This document shows positions 48,471 through 61,300 of a stretch of 64,000 nt of DNA, piece after piece. The notes under the pieces were generated by a model. It saw nothing but the letters and a program-made list of their open reading frames with translations. It had not been told where the DNA came from and did not search any database. A program made the translations under genes and the position numbers. Numbering within the stretch: position 1 is the first letter of the stretch; each line of letters opens with the position of its first letter. The DNA is from Jacaranda mimosifolia. Lineage: Eukaryota; Streptophyta; Magnoliopsida; Lamiales; Bignoniaceae. Location of the stretch: positions 34,700,501 to 34,764,500 of the forward strand of contig CM032117.1 in the NCBI GenBank assembly GCA_018894105.1, in the 5' to 3' direction.

Positions 48471-48662
48471 CACTCTTTTCTGCAGAAATAATGGCTAAAA
48501 CTTGAGGACATGTACACTAAACTACCAAAGGTATAAAGACTCCGAGCTATATTCTTGGTGCTCTCCAGGGTACTTTAAAAATATTATGAAAGAGTTGGAC
48601 AGTAAGATGAGCTTCAGACACACTAAAGCACTAAGAGAATCCCATTTTCTGCGTACCTTAAA

Positions 48663-49435
48663 ATGACTTATTTGAGTAAATTGAGTACTAATAGAATTAT
48701 TAGAGTTGAAGCTCTCTTAAGGAGGTTTGATATTAGGTCTTATTCTTTTATTTTTTGTAACAATATTATGCTTCATTTTATTGTGAGGGACTTTTCTATT
48801 GTTGTGGGGTTGCAACACGTGGGGCAACCTATGAATTTTGATATAAAGATAGAGTCAAAAACTGTTAAACGGTTATTTGAAGGAAAAAATAAGAATGTCA
48901 CTCGAGTCGATATTTGTAAAAGATTGAAAGAGTTGGCAGAAAAGCATAATGATCAGGATATAAATGATTTTGTTAGGATGTACATACTACTAGTTTTCAA
49001 TTGTATTTTGTTTCCAACTAGTAACTATTTGACGCCTAAACTCCTTCTGTTGTACATGGACTATTTATCTTACATTGGCCTTTATGCATGGGGAGTTGGT
49101 TCATTTAAGTTTTTGCATGATGAAATTTTGGTGCATCTAGGAGGTAAAATGGGGAAAGGTCCAAAAATGAAGTACTTTGATGGATGCAGTATTGGCCTGA
49201 TGGTAAGTTAATGGCATTATTACTATTAATATTTTTTATTACTATTATTGAGTAACTATAACATTGCATAATTCTTCTTTTGAATGACATGCTTGGGTTT
49301 ATGAACTTATTCATTGCTTGGGAACGACAAATTCATTGCGTTTATTTCCACGATTCCTTTGATGGTCTGAGAGTAAAATCCCCATGAAAGTTGCTGATGC
49401 AAACAAAAAATTCAATACGATTACTAGAAATATGG
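48663..49435 (+). pseudogene. Plant-mobile-domain/DUF1985-like part of a Ulp1-family gene
   Basis: The open frame 48663-49201 (donor GTAAGT at 49202) encodes about 180 residues. They include VRDFSIVVGL near residue 45, ILFPTSNYLTPKLLLLYMDYL in the middle and KMKYFDGCSIGLM at the end. This pattern of a hydrophobic fold ending in a DGC motif is that of the DUF1985/plant-mobile-domain proteins found upstream of Ulp1 proteases in plant transposons. The next segment (about 49289-49435: AWVYELIHCLGTTNSLRLF) continues the domain but has an in-frame TGA near 49360 and no good acceptor. The gene looks inactivated. Confidence 0.65.
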
Positions 49436-49504
49436 TAATAACTTATAATCCTTATCTTTGTTGTTATAATAGTTTTATGTACATATAAAATTACAAACCA
49501 ACCT

Positions 49505-50001
49505 GTAAAGTTATGTTTGAACAAGTTGTGGATATTTATCCGTTCCCCGATGAGGAGAAAATGTTGTTACTAATACATCATGAAGCATAAACTGTTGGTG
49601 TGTATGGCTTGCAAGGAGTGTTAAGTGAGAAAGAGAAAGAGATAGAATTACTAAAAGAAAGACTTTTCATTTTTGAGAATAAAGGACTTGCTATTGGAGT
49701 TGAGGCTGAGAAGAAGAAAGAAAAAGGGAAATTAAAAGAAAAAGAGCCAAAAGAAGAGGAGGAAGAAGATAAGGAAAAAGAAGAGGAAGAGAAAGAGGGA
49801 GAAGGGGAGGAAAAAGAACAGAAAGAGAAAGAAGGAGAAGAGGAGGAAAAAGAACAAGAAGAAAAGGTGGACAAAGAAAAGGAAGAAAAAGAGCAAGACA
49901 AAGGTGATGATGGTGGAATTCACCTTAAAAGTCCTGAATTATGGGATGTTTTACCCTTGGAAGTGACCATAGCTTATATCATGAAAAGTATGCAAGACTA
50001 A
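49505..50001 (+). pseudogene. Acidic/lysine-rich linker of the Ulp1-family gene
   Basis: The segment from about 49520 reads DIYPFPDEEKMLLLIHHEA and then a TAA. From 49600 it is open for 133 codons: YGLQGVLSEKEKEIELLKER followed by about 80 residues that are almost only Glu, Lys and Asp. Such charged, probably coiled or disordered linkers separate the N-terminal domain from the protease in this class of genes. The low complexity makes independent function unlikely. Confidence 0.55.
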
Positions 50002-50559
50002 GGTGAGACGGCCCCAAAAAGAAAAGAAATGAACACTGTTTCACCTATCACCACACCATGAAGGACAAGAGTAAAGCATATTGCTCATAAGAACCGTGGC
50101 AAGGAGAAGAAGGTATGTGTATACAAGTTTTAAATACTACATTTTGGAATTTTTATACTTGATGTAAGTGAGATAAATACTGAATTATATTAAAAAATAT
50201 ACTACATAGCTAGACTGAAGTACTGGATATGTGTATTGCATTTTTGATAGGAAAAGATGAAAGATGTCCAACATACTGAGTTGATAGAGATTAGATCTGC
50301 AGCTCCAATTTATCAGATAATGAGGACTTTTTTAATTTGTTTTGAGGACAAATAGATTATAGAGGGCGGTTCGAGATATTTGATAAAGATAGAGAAATTA
50401 TTAACTCATATTTGCAACAAGATGACTCCGTACGTGCAGGTATGTGGGGTTTGTTTTGTATTTCCAACTACAAATAACTTGATTTAATAAGTTCTAACAT
50501 TAACTATTAGTAAGAGGAAATTCAGAGAGAACTTCAGAAAGAAAATAAGAGGCGTGCTA

Positions 50560-51095
50560 TGAAACAAGATGAAATTTCAAAATTTATTGGTCAACTAAGC
50601 ACACGCAAGTTCCTGGAAGATCTGAATTTAGATGTGCTGAACAAGTACCAATTTATTATATTCCCCATTAACAGCCACTATCACTAGTTCCTCCTTGTGT
50701 TGGTCAAGATTGAGAAGAAGTTCATACAAATGAACTCATCCTGGTCTACCCAAACGAAAGCAATGACAAAAGCTTTTGCAAGTTTGCTTATATTTGTGAT
50801 ACATTCATCCAAGTATTTGAATAAAAAGTAACAAATACTTTTGCAGGCTAAGTTTTTTACTGGATACCTAAAATACTACTTTGGGTATATTGTGCCACAA
50901 AAAGAAGTGCAGATATGTTTTATACATTTTAGTCGCCAACAAAATGGGGACTTGGACTGTGGAATTTATGTATGTCTTTGGACTGAGTGTTATGCAAAAA
51001 ACACGAAGGATTTCCAGCATTATGCAAATGAATGTTCTATGGATGTGTATCGAGCACATATTGCTGTAAAAATTCTGACTGATGAGCATGGTTAA
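50560..51095 (+). pseudogene. Ulp1-type (C48) cysteine protease domain remnant
   Basis: Ulp1 proteases cleave SUMO from proteins with a His-Asp-Cys triad. Here YQFIIFPINSHYH near 50650-50688 matches the region before the catalytic His, but the Trp that should follow is a TAG stop (TGG to TAG). Farther on, the frame 50841-51095 reads IHFSRQQNGDLDCGIYVCLW, carrying the catalytic-type Cys in DCGIYV with the preceding Gln (oxyanion) position. It ends 84 codons after its first Met. An additional stop lies at 50828. The domain is recognisable but broken. Confidence 0.75.
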
Positions 51096-51364
51096 TGTAT
51101 TCTAGGGGAGAATGATGATGTTCGAATGGCTATTATCATGATGAATTGACTATTTTGTTATTTTGTATTCAGTATTTCTGACATTCTTACTGAATAATTT
51201 TTATAATTTGTGTATTTGGATGATTATAATAGATGGTGTTCACAATTTATAGTATAATTTAGAAATTTATTTATAAATAGATGTTGGTAAAGATATATAT
51301 GTTATAAGTTAGCTCAATATAAGTACATAAGTAATAGAATTCAACACGCATGAGCATAGAAAAA

Positions 51365-53600
51365 GCAAGTACATAAACACAAAAAATAAGTACACAACAT
51401 TAACAAATTAAGTACATAAACGCACTTTTGGAGTACATAATAGCCAAAATTGGGTATTTTTTTGTCGATTTTCGGTATCATTCTCAACTCATAAGGGATC
51501 GAGCTCAAATCAGCCTAATTTGGCCATTGCGTGATAATAAGATCACAGAATATTAGTCCTAGGACTCACAGAGTCATGACAAGTTCACTAGGTTTCAATG
51601 GTGGCATTAGGAGGATATATTTGGCTCATGCATCAATGGTTTATACCACTCTAAACGAGAGCGCAAGTAATCGGATGTAGGTGTTTGAGTTCCCAACCAT
51701 TAAAACACGTACTACCACAATTATTTTTTCAACAAACTACGATTTTATCACGTCGAGGTGTCTTATGCGTTGTTGCACGCATCAAATTAAGCCTCATCGT
51801 GGCCTTTGGAAAAGCAAGTACATAAACATAAAAAATAAGTACACAACATTAACAAATTAAATACATAAATGCAATTCTAGAGTACATAACTACCAAAACT
51901 AGGTACTTTTTCGCCGATTTTCGATATCATTCTCAGTATATAAGAGATCGAGTTCAATTTGGCCTAATCTGGCCATTACATGATTGTAAGACCATGGTGT
52001 ATTAGTCCTAAGACTCATATAGTCATGATAGGTTCACTAGTTTTTGATGGTGGTGTCGGGAGGATTTATTTGGCTCATGCATCAATGGTTTATACTACTA
52101 TGAATGAGAGCACAAGTGGTTGGATGTAGGTGTTTAAGTTCCCAACCATTTCAACATATACTATCATGACCATTTCTTCAACAAACTATGATTTTGTCGC
52201 ATTAGAATGTTTTATGTGTTGTTTCACGCATCGAATTGAGCCTCAACTAGGCCTTTTTAAAAGCAAGTACGGAAACATGCATAATAGGTACACAACATTA
52301 GCAAATTAAGTACATAAATGCCAATACTGAGTACTTTTTCGTAGATTTCCAGTATTATTCTCAGCACATAAGGGATCAAGTTCAATTCAATTCAATTTGA
52401 CCATTACATGATCATAAGACTATGGCATATTAGTCATAGGACTCATATAGTCATGATAGGTTAACTGGTTTTCAATGGTGGTATCGGGAGGATTCATTTA
52501 GCTCATGTATCAATAGTTTATACTACTCTGAATAAGAGCGCAAGTGGTTGAATGTGTGTGTTTGAGTTCCCAACTATTTCAATACATACTATCATGACCA
52601 TTTCTTCAACAGACCATGATTTTGTCACATTAAGGTGTCTTAGTTATTGTTACACTCATCGAATTGAGCATCATCTCAACCTTTGGAAAAGCAAGTACAT
52701 AAACACAAAAAATAAGTACACAACATTAGCAAACTAAGTATATAAATGCATTTTTAGAGTACATAACTGCTAATACTGGGTACTTTTTCATTGATTTTTA
52801 GTATCATTCTGGTACATAAGGGATTGAGTTCATTTGAACTAATCTGGCCATTATGTGATCATAAGACCATGTTGTATCATTATTTGCACATTAGGGATTT
52901 CCAGTACCATATCTGAATGATTTCACACTACTATAAATAAGAGCGCAAGTGATTGAATGTGTGTGTTTGAGTTCCCAACCATTTCAACATGTGCGTATCC
53001 AAACCATTTCTTCAACAAACCATGATTTTGTTGCATTTGGGTCACTTATATGTTGTTTCATGCATCGAATTGAACCTCATCTCAGCCTTTGGAAAGCAAG
53101 TACATAAACACGAAAAATAAGTACATAATTTTTGCAAATTAAGTACACAAACGCAGTTCTGGAGTACATAAATATCTACATTGGGCACGTTTTTGCGAAT
53201 TTTTGGTTCCATTCTCAGCACATAAGGGATCTAGTTTGATTCAGTCTAATCTGGCCATTACGTGATCATAAGACCATGGTGTATCATTATCAACACATTA
53301 GGAATTTTCGGTATTATACATGAACGGTTTCACACGACTATAAATGAGCGGCAAGTGGTTGGATATAGGTGTTTGTGTTCCAAACCATTTCTACATGTGC
53401 CCGTCCAAAGTATTTCTTCAACAAACCATGCTTTTGTTGTGTTAGTCTTATGTGTTGTTTCATGTATCAAATTGAGCCTCATCTCGACCTTTGGAAAGAA
53501 AGTATATAAATGTGAAAAATAAGAACATTGGCAAACTAAGCACATAAATGCAGTTTTGGAGTACATAACTGCTAATATTGGGTACTTTTATGATAAAATG
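51365..53600. repeat. Six tandem copies of a 400-450-bp unit
   Basis: Copies start at about 51365, 51813, 52262, 52690, 53095 and 53499 (AAGCAAGTACATAAACAC-like), giving periods of about 450, 450, 430, 405 and 405 bp. The last copy is truncated. Inside each copy the word AGTACATAA recurs, followed by a GGGTACTTTTT..GATTTT stretch, CATAAGGGATCGAGTT and TGAGTTCCCAACCATT. Copies 4-6 share a ~45-bp shortening relative to copies 1-2. No coding frame is conserved across copies. They lie on the right side of the Ulp1 transposon-like block. Confidence 0.9.
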
Positions 53601-54916
53601 AAAAATAAATCTAGATAATAGTTCCAATGTAAACCTTCCCAATAAATAGTTAAAAAGAATACTCATTCATAATTTCTTCCACATTAAAAAGATAGTACAA
53701 TATGTCCATATTTTATAAAGTATACAACACAAGTAATTCTATAAAAATTCTCCGATTAAAATAGAATATAGTACAAATGCTACAACTTAACATGTCCTCC
53801 AGACAAGGACGAACTTAGCAGCTACCATAAGCACGCGTACATTGTCTATTTATAATCCATCTTCTTTTAAATTTTTGTCTTCTTTGCATCCTCTTTTCCT
53901 AATTGAAGAGAAATAAAATCAATCAAAATATTATTTCATAAGTAATGACAAATAGTAATACAAGTATAAATATACAATAAAATAGTAAACAAATCTATCA
54001 CTATATCAATTTGCACTAAACGGTAGGAAAGCGACTTTTACTCAATAGAAGCACAAGCTTGCTTCGAAAACATTGTATCATTTTGCAATGTGTTCTATCA
54101 TCTTGTTCTACAACATACACAATTTATGTAAATCCAACTGTGTAAATCCACAACACATAATTTATTATGATCTATCATCTCAAAACTCCTACAACTAGTA
54201 ATGTGCAAATTGAGCAAAAGTACTGGTGTATTAGAGTGGAAGCACTAAATTGCACTAATATGCTATTAATCAGTGGACTACTAAGTATGATAATGCATAA
54301 ATAAAGTATCTTATTAAGGAGGAAGAACATATAACAATCAAGTACTAATCAAAACATATCAGAAGTATAGTAAAGAATTAATGCAATGAAAATATGAAAA
54401 AACTTACCAATACATATAACAGATTTTCCTTCCACATCTTTTTGGTTCATTTTTAACCATCATATCAACAATACCCATTTTAAGCAAAATATGCAATCGA
54501 ATCATATTCAAAACATCATTATTAGTTTCCAAAATAATATATATTTTCTGATGTAGAGCGAAATATTGCAATTCATTGAAATCAAAACTAATTCCAGGTC
54601 ATTTTTTCCTAATCTGAAATAACAATTCTATCAAACCCATACCTTCATAAATTGATAGAATATATAGTCTTCCATTGTATACACAACTTCCTAATAGTTG
54701 AGTTTTAGCATCTGGGCCACTTGAAGATAGAATTACGCTCAAATTCACGAATTCTTACCTTCGTCCACACGTAATTAATATAGTCCACCTCAAAATAAAG
54801 CGGCGATAAATGGAGAGAAAGTAGACCTACTTTTTGCTAGTATGTTGTAGCTGATTACAGGAGAAAAAAAAGAGGAGAAAGAAGCTTCTTTCGCCGCGGG
54901 AAGATAAATAGAAAAT

Positions 54917-54919
<3 letters not shown>
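53601..54919. other. AT-rich non-coding stretch of the transposon-like block
   Basis: No recognisable gene or repeat. Short segments near 53790-53920 and 54400-54600 are unremarkable. Confidence 0.5.

Positions 54920-54954
<35 letters not shown>
54920..54954. repeat. (GA)n microsatellite
   Basis: A pure GA run of about 17 units, near the right end of the transposon-like block and about 330 bp upstream of the CS TATA box. Confidence 0.95.
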
Positions 54955-54957
<3 letters not shown>

Positions 54958-55283
54958 GTCAGCAGGGTTTAGGAAATAAGGAAAGAAAAAGAAGAAAACC
55001 ATTAAAAGGCCATTTCAATCATTTTCAGTGAATGGGGAGTGAAAATTTTGCATGGGAGTCCAAATTAAGAAATACATATAGTGACTGAATGCTGGAGTAA
55101 AAGTGGATTTGGGGATTAATAAATTAGTTGTCTAAAGGGCAACACTAATACACCACAAAAAACGTGGAAAGAGGGTTAGGTGGTAGCAACGCCCTCTAGG
55201 GCCCCCACACCCCTCCCCACCCTCGCGAGTCTTCACCCAACCTTTTTTTTTATTACACCAACTACCACTCTATAATCTGTTTA

Positions 55284-55291
55284 TTTATAAA
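55284..55291 (+). promoter_or_regulatory. TATA box of chorismate synthase
   Basis: TTTATAAA lies 93 bp before the CS start codon, preceded by C-rich sequence and followed by a CT-rich stretch typical of a plant leader. A start about 30 bp downstream gives a 5' UTR of about 65 nt. The region between the transposon-like right end (about 55125) and this box is only about 160 bp. Confidence 0.65.
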
Positions 55292-55383
55292 CCTCTTCAA
55301 TTTCTCCACCACTGAAAATTTTCTCCTTCATCGTCTCTCCCTCTCTCCTCACCAAACCCCATTTCAAAATAGACGTCGGAGTA

Positions 55384-58300
55384 ATGGCGTCATCCCTCTC
55401 CGCCAAACACTTCCTTGGAGCTCCATCTTCTTCCGATGGACCAGCCCGCCTCGGATCCCTTCAATCGCAGCCGATCCTGTCCTCGCCATGCCTCCAGCTG
55501 CCTGCGCGCCGATCTCAATCCAAACGTCTCGGTGGGTATCTCCCGATCTTTTCGTTCTTCAATTGAAGTGATTTGAATTGAGAATAATTGTTTATTTCTT
55601 TTGGTAATGTTGGATGGTGTTAGTTGGTGGCTTTTTCATTGAATATTATTGGTGTTTTTCTCTGGCTATTAAATTGTGGAAATACTTGTTTTTGTTATTT
55701 GATTGAGTGTTTTTGGTTGTTGGGATACTGGAATAAGCTAGAAATTTCTGATGGTAGTGAAATTTTAAAGGCTAAGTGCAGAGGTCTGCTTGAGCTAGGT
55801 TCGATTTTCTTCCCGAGTTTTTGATAAAGCTTGAAATTTGCTTGTTTGTACTTCTGAGAAAATACCAAATGAGCTTGTCTGAGCTGAAGTTTAGTTCGTT
55901 TATTGTTTAAAGAGGATTAGAATATTATTTGTTTATCTAGTGTGGTTAATCTTTGCCAAAAAATATGTAGCATAACAAGCTGAGCCTGAATGACTATGAG
56001 AGTAGGTGACCCAAGTGACTTCGAAAGGTTCACAGGCCCTCAGATGGTGATCTGGTGAAATCGTTACATAATATTTAAGCTGCATTTTCCTTTTTCCATC
56101 CTTTCCATACTGAACCTACGGTTGGCAGTTTCTAGTGAAATGGTATTCTTTCTGGCATATTGGTTCATACACTTTTATTAATTGTTTCGATGAGAAAGAA
56201 TAAGATAGAAAAATACAAACATCAAATCTACTGAGAAAACCTGCGCCTGACATGTCATTTGAAAAGGATTATCTAATTCTGGGAGTAGATATTATTTGAT
56301 CTCCCCAAATTGAATATCCATCTCTGTACGGCAACAACTTTCTGGATAGTCTCTGTTTAGGCTGTTTGTCATTTTTGTTACTTGGCAGAAGTTCTAACAA
56401 AATGAAATGTGAAATGTCACCTTGATTCTCTGGTAATTGGTTTGCATGGAGGAGCGATGCAGTTTTATTACATTGATCTAATTCTGATTTTTCTCTCAGC
56501 TTCTATGACATTGAAATTGATCTTCTGTTAATTATAATTAGCATCCATGTAATTTTTTCTTGAGAAATTTGAGTAATTTTTATGCCTTCAATAAAACTTT
56601 TGATCTATGCTAATCTTTTCTAGGAAAATCCGGAAAGTGAATGAATTTTATATATTGTTGAATGCAATACATATCACATGGGCAATTCTAGATACTTACT
56701 TGCTTGCTGTCAACAGAAATACAGGCTGCTGGTAGCACATATGGAACTTACTTCCGTGTTACAACATTTGGAGAATCTCATGGTGGTGGTGTAGGTTGTG
56801 TGATTGATGGATGCCCTCCTAGACTTCCCCTCTCAGAAGCTGATATGCAAGTAGATCTTGATAGAAGGTATATACTTTGCTACTATGTTGTCTTCTGTTG
56901 TGTTGTTTGAACCCTCTGCTTATATCTGACATATTGACACGGAAGCTTTTTTTGTCTGGTAAATATGGTTCTATTTGTTAACACATGCCTGATTTCAGTT
57001 GCAAGGTTAAAGAAATGATGATCAGATTTGAGAGCATTTACTATTGGCATATATGTTTGTTTTGGAAGAATGAGTTAGTTACTGATGCGTTATGCTGATC
57101 ATGAGTTTGTGATTTTATTGCATTTAGGAGACCAGGTCAGAGCAGAATAACCACCCCTAGAAAAGAGACTGATACATGTAAAATAGCTTCAGGGATTGCT
57201 GATGGTTAGTTATTTGTTGGTCTCTGAACTCTTTGTTTTCCTTGCGCCTTTCACTGAGATTGATGTCCTTATGATTACCTTAAAGTGGACTGATTTGTCA
57301 TCTACTCACTGTAGGGTTAACAACCGGATCTCCAATCAAGGTAGAAGTGCCCAATACGGATCAAAGAGGACATGTAAGTGCCTAGACTTCTTCCTTGTCT
57401 TCTGCTGTTTCTGTGGGTTTCTCCGGGGGGGGGGGGTTGAGGTGGGAAAATGAGAGAAATAATCGGAGAGTTGTTAATAGATTGGCTATTTTATAACTGC
57501 CTCAGCTAGAGTCTTGGACGATTTATCTGATAGTTGCTAAGTGTAATCTTTTGAATATGGATAATTTCTTGAATATCTTGAATTCCTTTTAATTTGCATT
57601 TTTTTGTAGATGGAGATACAATGGTACGTCTCATTGAAAAAAACATTAAGACAGATTTCATAGAAGGAACGTTTATGAAATAATGAACTTTAGTTCTTCC
57701 TCAATGCTTCAGTGGAATTGTTTTCTCACGTGCATGCATGTTGTCGTGGTGCTCATAAAGTTCTTTTTTGTCGTGGAATTTTTCCAGGACTACAGTGAGA
57801 TGTCACTAGCTTATAGGCCATCTCATGCAGATGCAACTTATGATTTCAAGTATGGTGTTAGATCAATTCAGGTAGCCTCCTATTGAAATAGCATTTATAT
57901 CTTCTGTATCTTTGACGAAATTTTGTCAACATTGAATATTCTCTTACTAGCTAGCTACATGAAGTGCTGCCATAGATATTAAAGGGGCGCCTGACTCGCC
58001 TGAGGCGCTCAGGCAAGCTAGGCACTGCCTCAGCGCCTTGCTACGCCTCGCCTAAATATGTAAGGTGGGCGAGGATGTAACTAGGTTTTTAGAGGGGGAA
58101 ATAAAAAAAAAAGGAAAATCATAAGGAAAAGATAAAAAAGGCTGCGGCTGGTAAATAGGGCTAATTAGGGGAAAAAAGGGAAAATTTATATGAAAGGAAA
58201 GAAACCCTAATTTTAACTATAACCTAATTAATACACCTCGCCCACTCCCATACACATTACCCATTGCCCTAGCCGCCGGCGGCGGCAGGCTGCTGTCCGG

Positions 58301-61300
58301 TACTGTTTCATTTCCTTTTTTCCTTCTGTTTTTTTATAGAAAACAAAGTTTTTACATTCTTTTTGTTCCTTTTAAAGTTATTATGCATTGGCTTAATATT
58401 TTTTTTTTTATATTTTCAAATTTCACTTCATTTAACTTTTTTTAAATTAATATTATTTTTTTAATTTTATAATTATTTCTCATTTTGTTTATTTTTTCTA
58501 TTTTTTACTGTTTTCTTTCTTCTATAAATTCTTTTGCTGTTTTTTTTTCCCCTCTGTTCAGTAAATTCAGTTTCAATATTGTTTTTGCTGTTTTTTGTTA
58601 TTTTGCTGTTATTTTCCATTTCTCACTGTTTTTTTCATTTTTTTTTGTTTTATTCATAATTTCATACTTGTGTTACTTTATTCTAAATATATTATTTGCA
58701 TATTTTTTTATCATTTAAAACATGTTTTTGGAGTTTTCACACACAATATATATTTGTGATTTTTTTTAAATTATTGCCTAGTTCGCCTTTTGGTCGCCCG
58801 CCTCGCGCCTCTCGCCTCTCGCCTTTGATAACTATGAATGCTGCCCCATCTTTCTTCAAGATCAACTTTCCGGGTTATTTTAATTTATTTCTGGAATCCA
58901 GGGCGGTGGTAGATCTTCCGCAAGGGAAACCATTGGGAGAGTTGCTGCTGGAGCTGTTGCTAAGAAGATTCTAAGGCAATACGCAGGGACTGAAGTAAGT
59001 TATTGTGTCCGCCATGGAAGATTAGTCATACAAATTTGAATTCTATTAATTATCATATGAAAAAGTGGCATTGTTGGAATGCATATATTTCCACATTCAG
59101 ATGTGTGCCAAATATCTGTTTGTAGAAGTATACATTACCATAGATTTCCGTATGTAACTTTTAACATTCAGAGACTCCTGATTACCCTTTTTCCTTCAAT
59201 AAAACTTGCAATTTGGTCTTTATTGTAAATGAGACGCTTTGTTTAGACCTGATACTGTTAACATTATTGTCTATGCTTAGCTACTAAATAACAAATTGTG
59301 GGGACCATTATAACAACCCTAACAATCCATCTTGGAGAACTCAGTTCATCATGGAAATTTAGTTGGAAATCAGATATCATTGTTTAATGATAATTTGAAA
59401 TATTGATGGGCATGTCGTTATTGCTTGTTATTTTCATTTATTCATTTTTCTTTTGGTTGATGGATAGGAAGAGAGCACATCTTGATGCTTGTCAACCAAA
59501 TCTTGCAAAATGCAGGCCATGCTTACCATGGCTATGGTTTTCTGTTATTTCCTGATTCTATTTCCTCATGCTTTCTGTGGCAGATTCTTGCTTATGTTTC
59601 ACAAGTGCACAAAGTTGCCTTTCCTGAAAATTTGGTTGATCATGAAACTCTGACCCTTGATCAGGTATGCATAATACTTATTCTCTTTTGTCCTTCTGCA
59701 TATTATCCATGTTAGTGACTTGTTTTTATTGGAGAAAGTGTTGGCTGGTGGTAGCACTTATTAATCACTGTCATGAAAACTTGTTGATTACCGCGCATTA
59801 TTCCCATGTGATGTTTTCTTAGATAAGCCATGGGAGCTCAATACCATTAAAATGTTAAGCAAACCACTGGCAACTGTATCTTATTATGTCTTGGTACCTA
59901 ATTGTAATCATGAGCTGCCAAAGGACAGGAGAATCATTACTAATGAAAATTTCTATTTTCTGCTGTATGTTGCACACATACACACATTGCCATGTAGTTA
60001 AGATGCTGAATGTGGGTTATCCCTGTCATTATGGATCACAGGGATGAGTCAAGAAAAGAAAGATGCTGGTCAAATTTCCACTCCAATGTATCTAACTCTG
60101 TAACTCACATTGATAAATAGAAGTCCCACGTTCTTTCTGTATTTCTGAATTGCCAATTTTTCCCTACTTTTAGCCTTTAATTTTCATGACTCACATTTAT
60201 AGATCTTTTTCTCTTTTCTTTTCTATTTTGTCTGGCTATCAATTAGGCCTTGTTAAAGCATTTAAGTTTCTTATAAATCTAAATGATTCCAGATAGAGAG
60301 TAACATTGTAAGGTGCCCAAATCCTGAGTATGCGGAAAAAATGATTGCTGCCATTGATGCCGTCAGAGTGAGAGGTGACTCTGTCGGGGGTATTGTCACC
60401 TGCATTGTTCGGAATGTCCCACGGGTAAACCCACCTGTCCCCTCAACATCTCCATCAATGTGTGCCCCAATCCCCACTTCCCGCCCTGCTCCTGTGCTTT
60501 TCTTGTTAATACACTTCTACACTTCTTGTCATTCATCAATTTTTGATTTTGGAAACTCTGAGAAAAAGTTCTGAACAAGTTTGTCGCTTGTTAGGGACTT
60601 GGTTCTCCGGTCTTCGATAAACTTGAAGCGGAGTTGGCAAAAGCTGCTATGTCGTTACCTGCAACAAAGGGATTTGAGTTTGGCAGTGGATTTGCAGGTA
60701 AAGCATACTAGGTTCTTATTTACAGTCAGCATAATTTAATGAGCAATCAAATAGTAAGAAGTTTCTTTGTAAGTATATTATGCTGAGAGAACCCCTGCAG
60801 TTCTAATTTCCTTTTAACGAAAATCAACCAGGTACATTTATGACTGGTAGCGAGCACAATGATGAATTTTACATGGATGAACATGGCCGAATTAGGACAA
60901 AGACCAACCGATCTGGTGGGATACAGGTAAAGATTTTTAATTTTCAGAAAGGCGATATGAACATAGGGATGTGCTATTCAATTTTTGGTGTATTTGTATT
61001 CATGATTCCATATCCATTTTCAGGGTGGAATATCAAATGGTGAAATCATCAACATGAGAATTGCTTTCAAGCCAACATCAACGATTGCTGTATGGCCTCT
61101 TTCTTTCTGCCTTGTTCCTACCCTTCAGCTTCCCTGTGCATGTGTTTGTCTGTTTGCTCAATCTATTTAAAATTAAAGAATGGTGATTCCTTAGGGGTTA
61201 ATATCAGTTTGTGGTGGTAAGAATTATACCTGCAAATTTTAATGCAAGTGTGCCAGCTTGGGGCTGCTTGGCAATGATTTTAAATGCTGAAACTTATTTA

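Larger units (their letters stand above)
47211..55125. mobile_element. Transposon-like block carrying a Ulp1-type gene (MULE-like candidate)
   Basis: The left edge (AATCCCCAAA from about 47216, then ..CAGTC.CTAT..) and the reverse complement of the right edge (same AATCCCCAAA word, starting at about 55119) can be aligned over about 100 bp at roughly 60% identity, including ..AACTCC and TTCACTCCCC words. The ~7.9 kb between them has tandem repeats near both ends and a decayed gene with plant-mobile-domain/DUF1985-like and C48-protease parts. Mutator-like elements that capture Ulp1-type proteases (Kaonashi-type) are known in plants and have long inverted ends. I see no MURA transposase and could not find a 9-bp target duplication, so the assignment is tentative. 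Confidence 0.45.

Noticed and set aside
49578..49923. Minus-strand frames rich in Ser/Phe opposite 49.6-49.9 kb
   Set aside because: They are shadows of the Glu/Lys-rich linker on the + strand.
54790..55002. Minus-strand frame with a poly-Ser/Leu stretch upstream of CS
   Set aside because: The Ser-Leu run is the (GA)n microsatellite read in reverse, and the rest is unremarkable.
58485..58718. Phe/Ile/Ser-rich hydrophobic frame in CS intron 5
   Set aside because: It is the T-rich core of the MITE, with no signal beyond composition.
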